A DNA stretch of 64,000 nucleotides from Arcuatula senhousia (taxonomy: Eukaryota > Mollusca > Bivalvia > Mytilida > Mytilidae), in the NCBI GenBank assembly GCA_963971305.1, contig OZ020308.1, positions 25,449,275 to 25,513,274 on the forward strand, written 5' to 3'. Positions within the stretch are counted from its first letter, which is position 1, and each line of letters begins with the position of its first letter. The translations under genes and the position numbers were made by a program. The notes under the pieces are model-generated. The model did no database searches. It was not told the origin of the DNA and saw only the letters and a list, made by a program, of their open reading frames with translations. Shown here in pieces: positions 62,760 through 64,000 of the stretch.

Positions 62760-64000
62760 GAAGGAAGCAGAGGTACCAATTGGGTATCCGAATATCAAAA
62801 GTTCGAAAGGGCAGAGACAAAACCAGTAAACACCAACAGGAACGGGACAAAAACAGACAACAGGTAAAACATGGAGACGCAAAATAACTGAATATCAATC
62901 AACAACGCGAACTCCAGTCGAAACAAGAGTGAACTCAGGTGCTCCGGAAGAGTAAGCAGTTCATGCTCGGTATAGCACACTCGTCGCGTTGCCAATAGTC
63001 CATTCAGCGTGTCAAATCCGGTAAAGGAAGACAAAACAAAACCCTATGACAAACCAACATCTGCACTCATCTGAGAGATCGAAATCCCATATTTTCTATA
63101 TAAGTGCATGATGTCTTCCGTAAATTTTCTTGAGTGAAGCCAGCAACAGAGGAGCAACATAACCTTGTGTGAAAATGTTTTGCGTCAGACGTGTCGCTCT
63201 GCTATGGAAATCGATGTAAGTCCTGCACGCTTTGGAGTAACGAATCAATTGAGATACGTAAACTCTATAAGCTGGAGCTTATAACGGAATGTTGCTACAC
63301 AAGAAGGGAAAGTTGACGATTGGAAAGTTGAAGTCATCACGTTTGTCATTGAGCCTTGTTGAAAGTCTTCCTTGAGAGTCAATTTCGAGATGTAGATCTT
63401 AATATGAAGCAGACTTCATAGAATCCGTCGTGTCCTTTATCTCAAGCTCCTGGGGATATATGAGATGGAGAAAGTCACCAAATCGAGAATTGTTTAGTGA
63501 AAGGACATCATCAATATGACGGAACGTGAGGTCGAAAGAGAGAGCTAGTCTACGGTCTTTTTTTATCTAGAAGAGATTGTAAGAAGTATGCTTCATATGA
63601 ATGAAGAAACAAATCAGCAAGCAAAGGTGTACAATTAGTGCCCATTGGAATCCCTATTGTTTGCTGAAGAACACGTCCACCAAACTGAACAAATATGAGC
63701 ATGTAGATTATTTGGTCTTCTGTAAATTTGTTCTTTTTTTAAACTCATTGATGACAAATTAAGTCTTGGTATTATCGACTACTAGATATTTGTACCTGCG
63801 TGTTCCATTTTTTTAAAAGCTGCGTTTAATCAGCTGTGCCAATCGCGATTTCAGTTGTTCATATGGAATATAAGTGTAAAGTGTGGAGAAATCGAATGTT
63901 TTGATGCTGTTACAAGATGAAACTGAATTAGAGTTAAGAATCTCCATCAGTTCTTTCGAATTCTTCAGGATCCACATTTGATTGACACCATTTCTAGAAT
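62760..64000 (-). pseudogene. Reverse-transcriptase retroelement, second copy, continues past window
   Basis: Homologous to 60737-61760 but extending further 5'. Minus strand from the edge: NGVNQMWILKNSKELMEIL, then FDFSTLYTYIP and a SRLAQLIKR segment; the PMG block; then the catalytic box as HIDD (63504-63515), with Tyr changed to His, followed by LSLNN. A frameshift near 63565 and a stop in the SASY.DLHLEID stretch (about 63400) show it is inactive. Tail 62760-63060 as in the other copies. Confidence 0.75.

Overview
The window looks like nuclear DNA of a bivalve mollusc, probably a mussel (Mytilidae). This is inferred from an AT-rich sequence, a many-exon animal gene with GT-AG introns, a B-box/NHL-like gene of the type expanded in bivalves, a hammerhead-ribozyme core of the bivalve retrozyme type, and introns filled with tandem-core interspersed elements. 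No search could be run, so the species is not fixed. Bases 1-40437 (+ strand) hold most of one gene, an unconventional class I myosin closest to MYO1C/MYO1H. Twenty-nine coding exons (1002 to the stop at 40435-40437) join in phase into 986 residues plus a stop: the motor domain (P-loop, switch I, switch II, glutamate at the TEDS site), three IQ motifs and a complete TH1 tail. Only the N-terminal 40 or so residues lie upstream of the window. The introns are packed with repeats. At least seven families share one layout: a 5' hairpin, a core of tandem repeats often led by a short GTCGTC or GGCGGC microsatellite, a 3' copy of the start in inverted orientation, and usually a terminal 3' hairpin followed by a CTTGTT-like end. 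They are called A, B, C, D, F, G and H here, and O and Q are probable further members. The intronic copies whose direction can be read all lie on the sense strand. The introns also hold TA-flanked and TTA-flanked inverted-repeat elements (Tc1/mariner-like and PIF/Harbinger-like MITE candidates), a LINE 3' end and an exact 201-bp tandem duplication. Bases 40438-46700 are 3' UTR or intergenic DNA with several palindromes: a perfect 61-bp-arm hairpin at 43498-43623, a GC-rich foldback element at 45593-46644, and a retroelement tail at 45057-45470. Bases 46786-54662 are a broken B-box/coiled-coil/NHL-like (TRIM-related) pseudogene. It is split by two foldback elements built of 21-bp minisatellite arms, each with a 6-bp target duplication, and by a reversed family Q element. 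The larger foldback (49280-54091) encloses a TAACGCGTTA array, a nested family C element and a hammerhead ribozyme core. Bases 54667-58565 carry a TTA-flanked element, a LINE reverse-transcriptase fragment, an 85-bp hairpin with an internal empty-site comparison, and a family B element. Bases 58701-59744 hold an intact single-exon gene for a secreted PAN plus F5/8-type (fucolectin-like) lectin. From 59971 to the end lie a family D element, two decayed minus-strand reverse-transcriptase copies, and between them a 336-bp element with an 11-bp target duplication (MULE-like).
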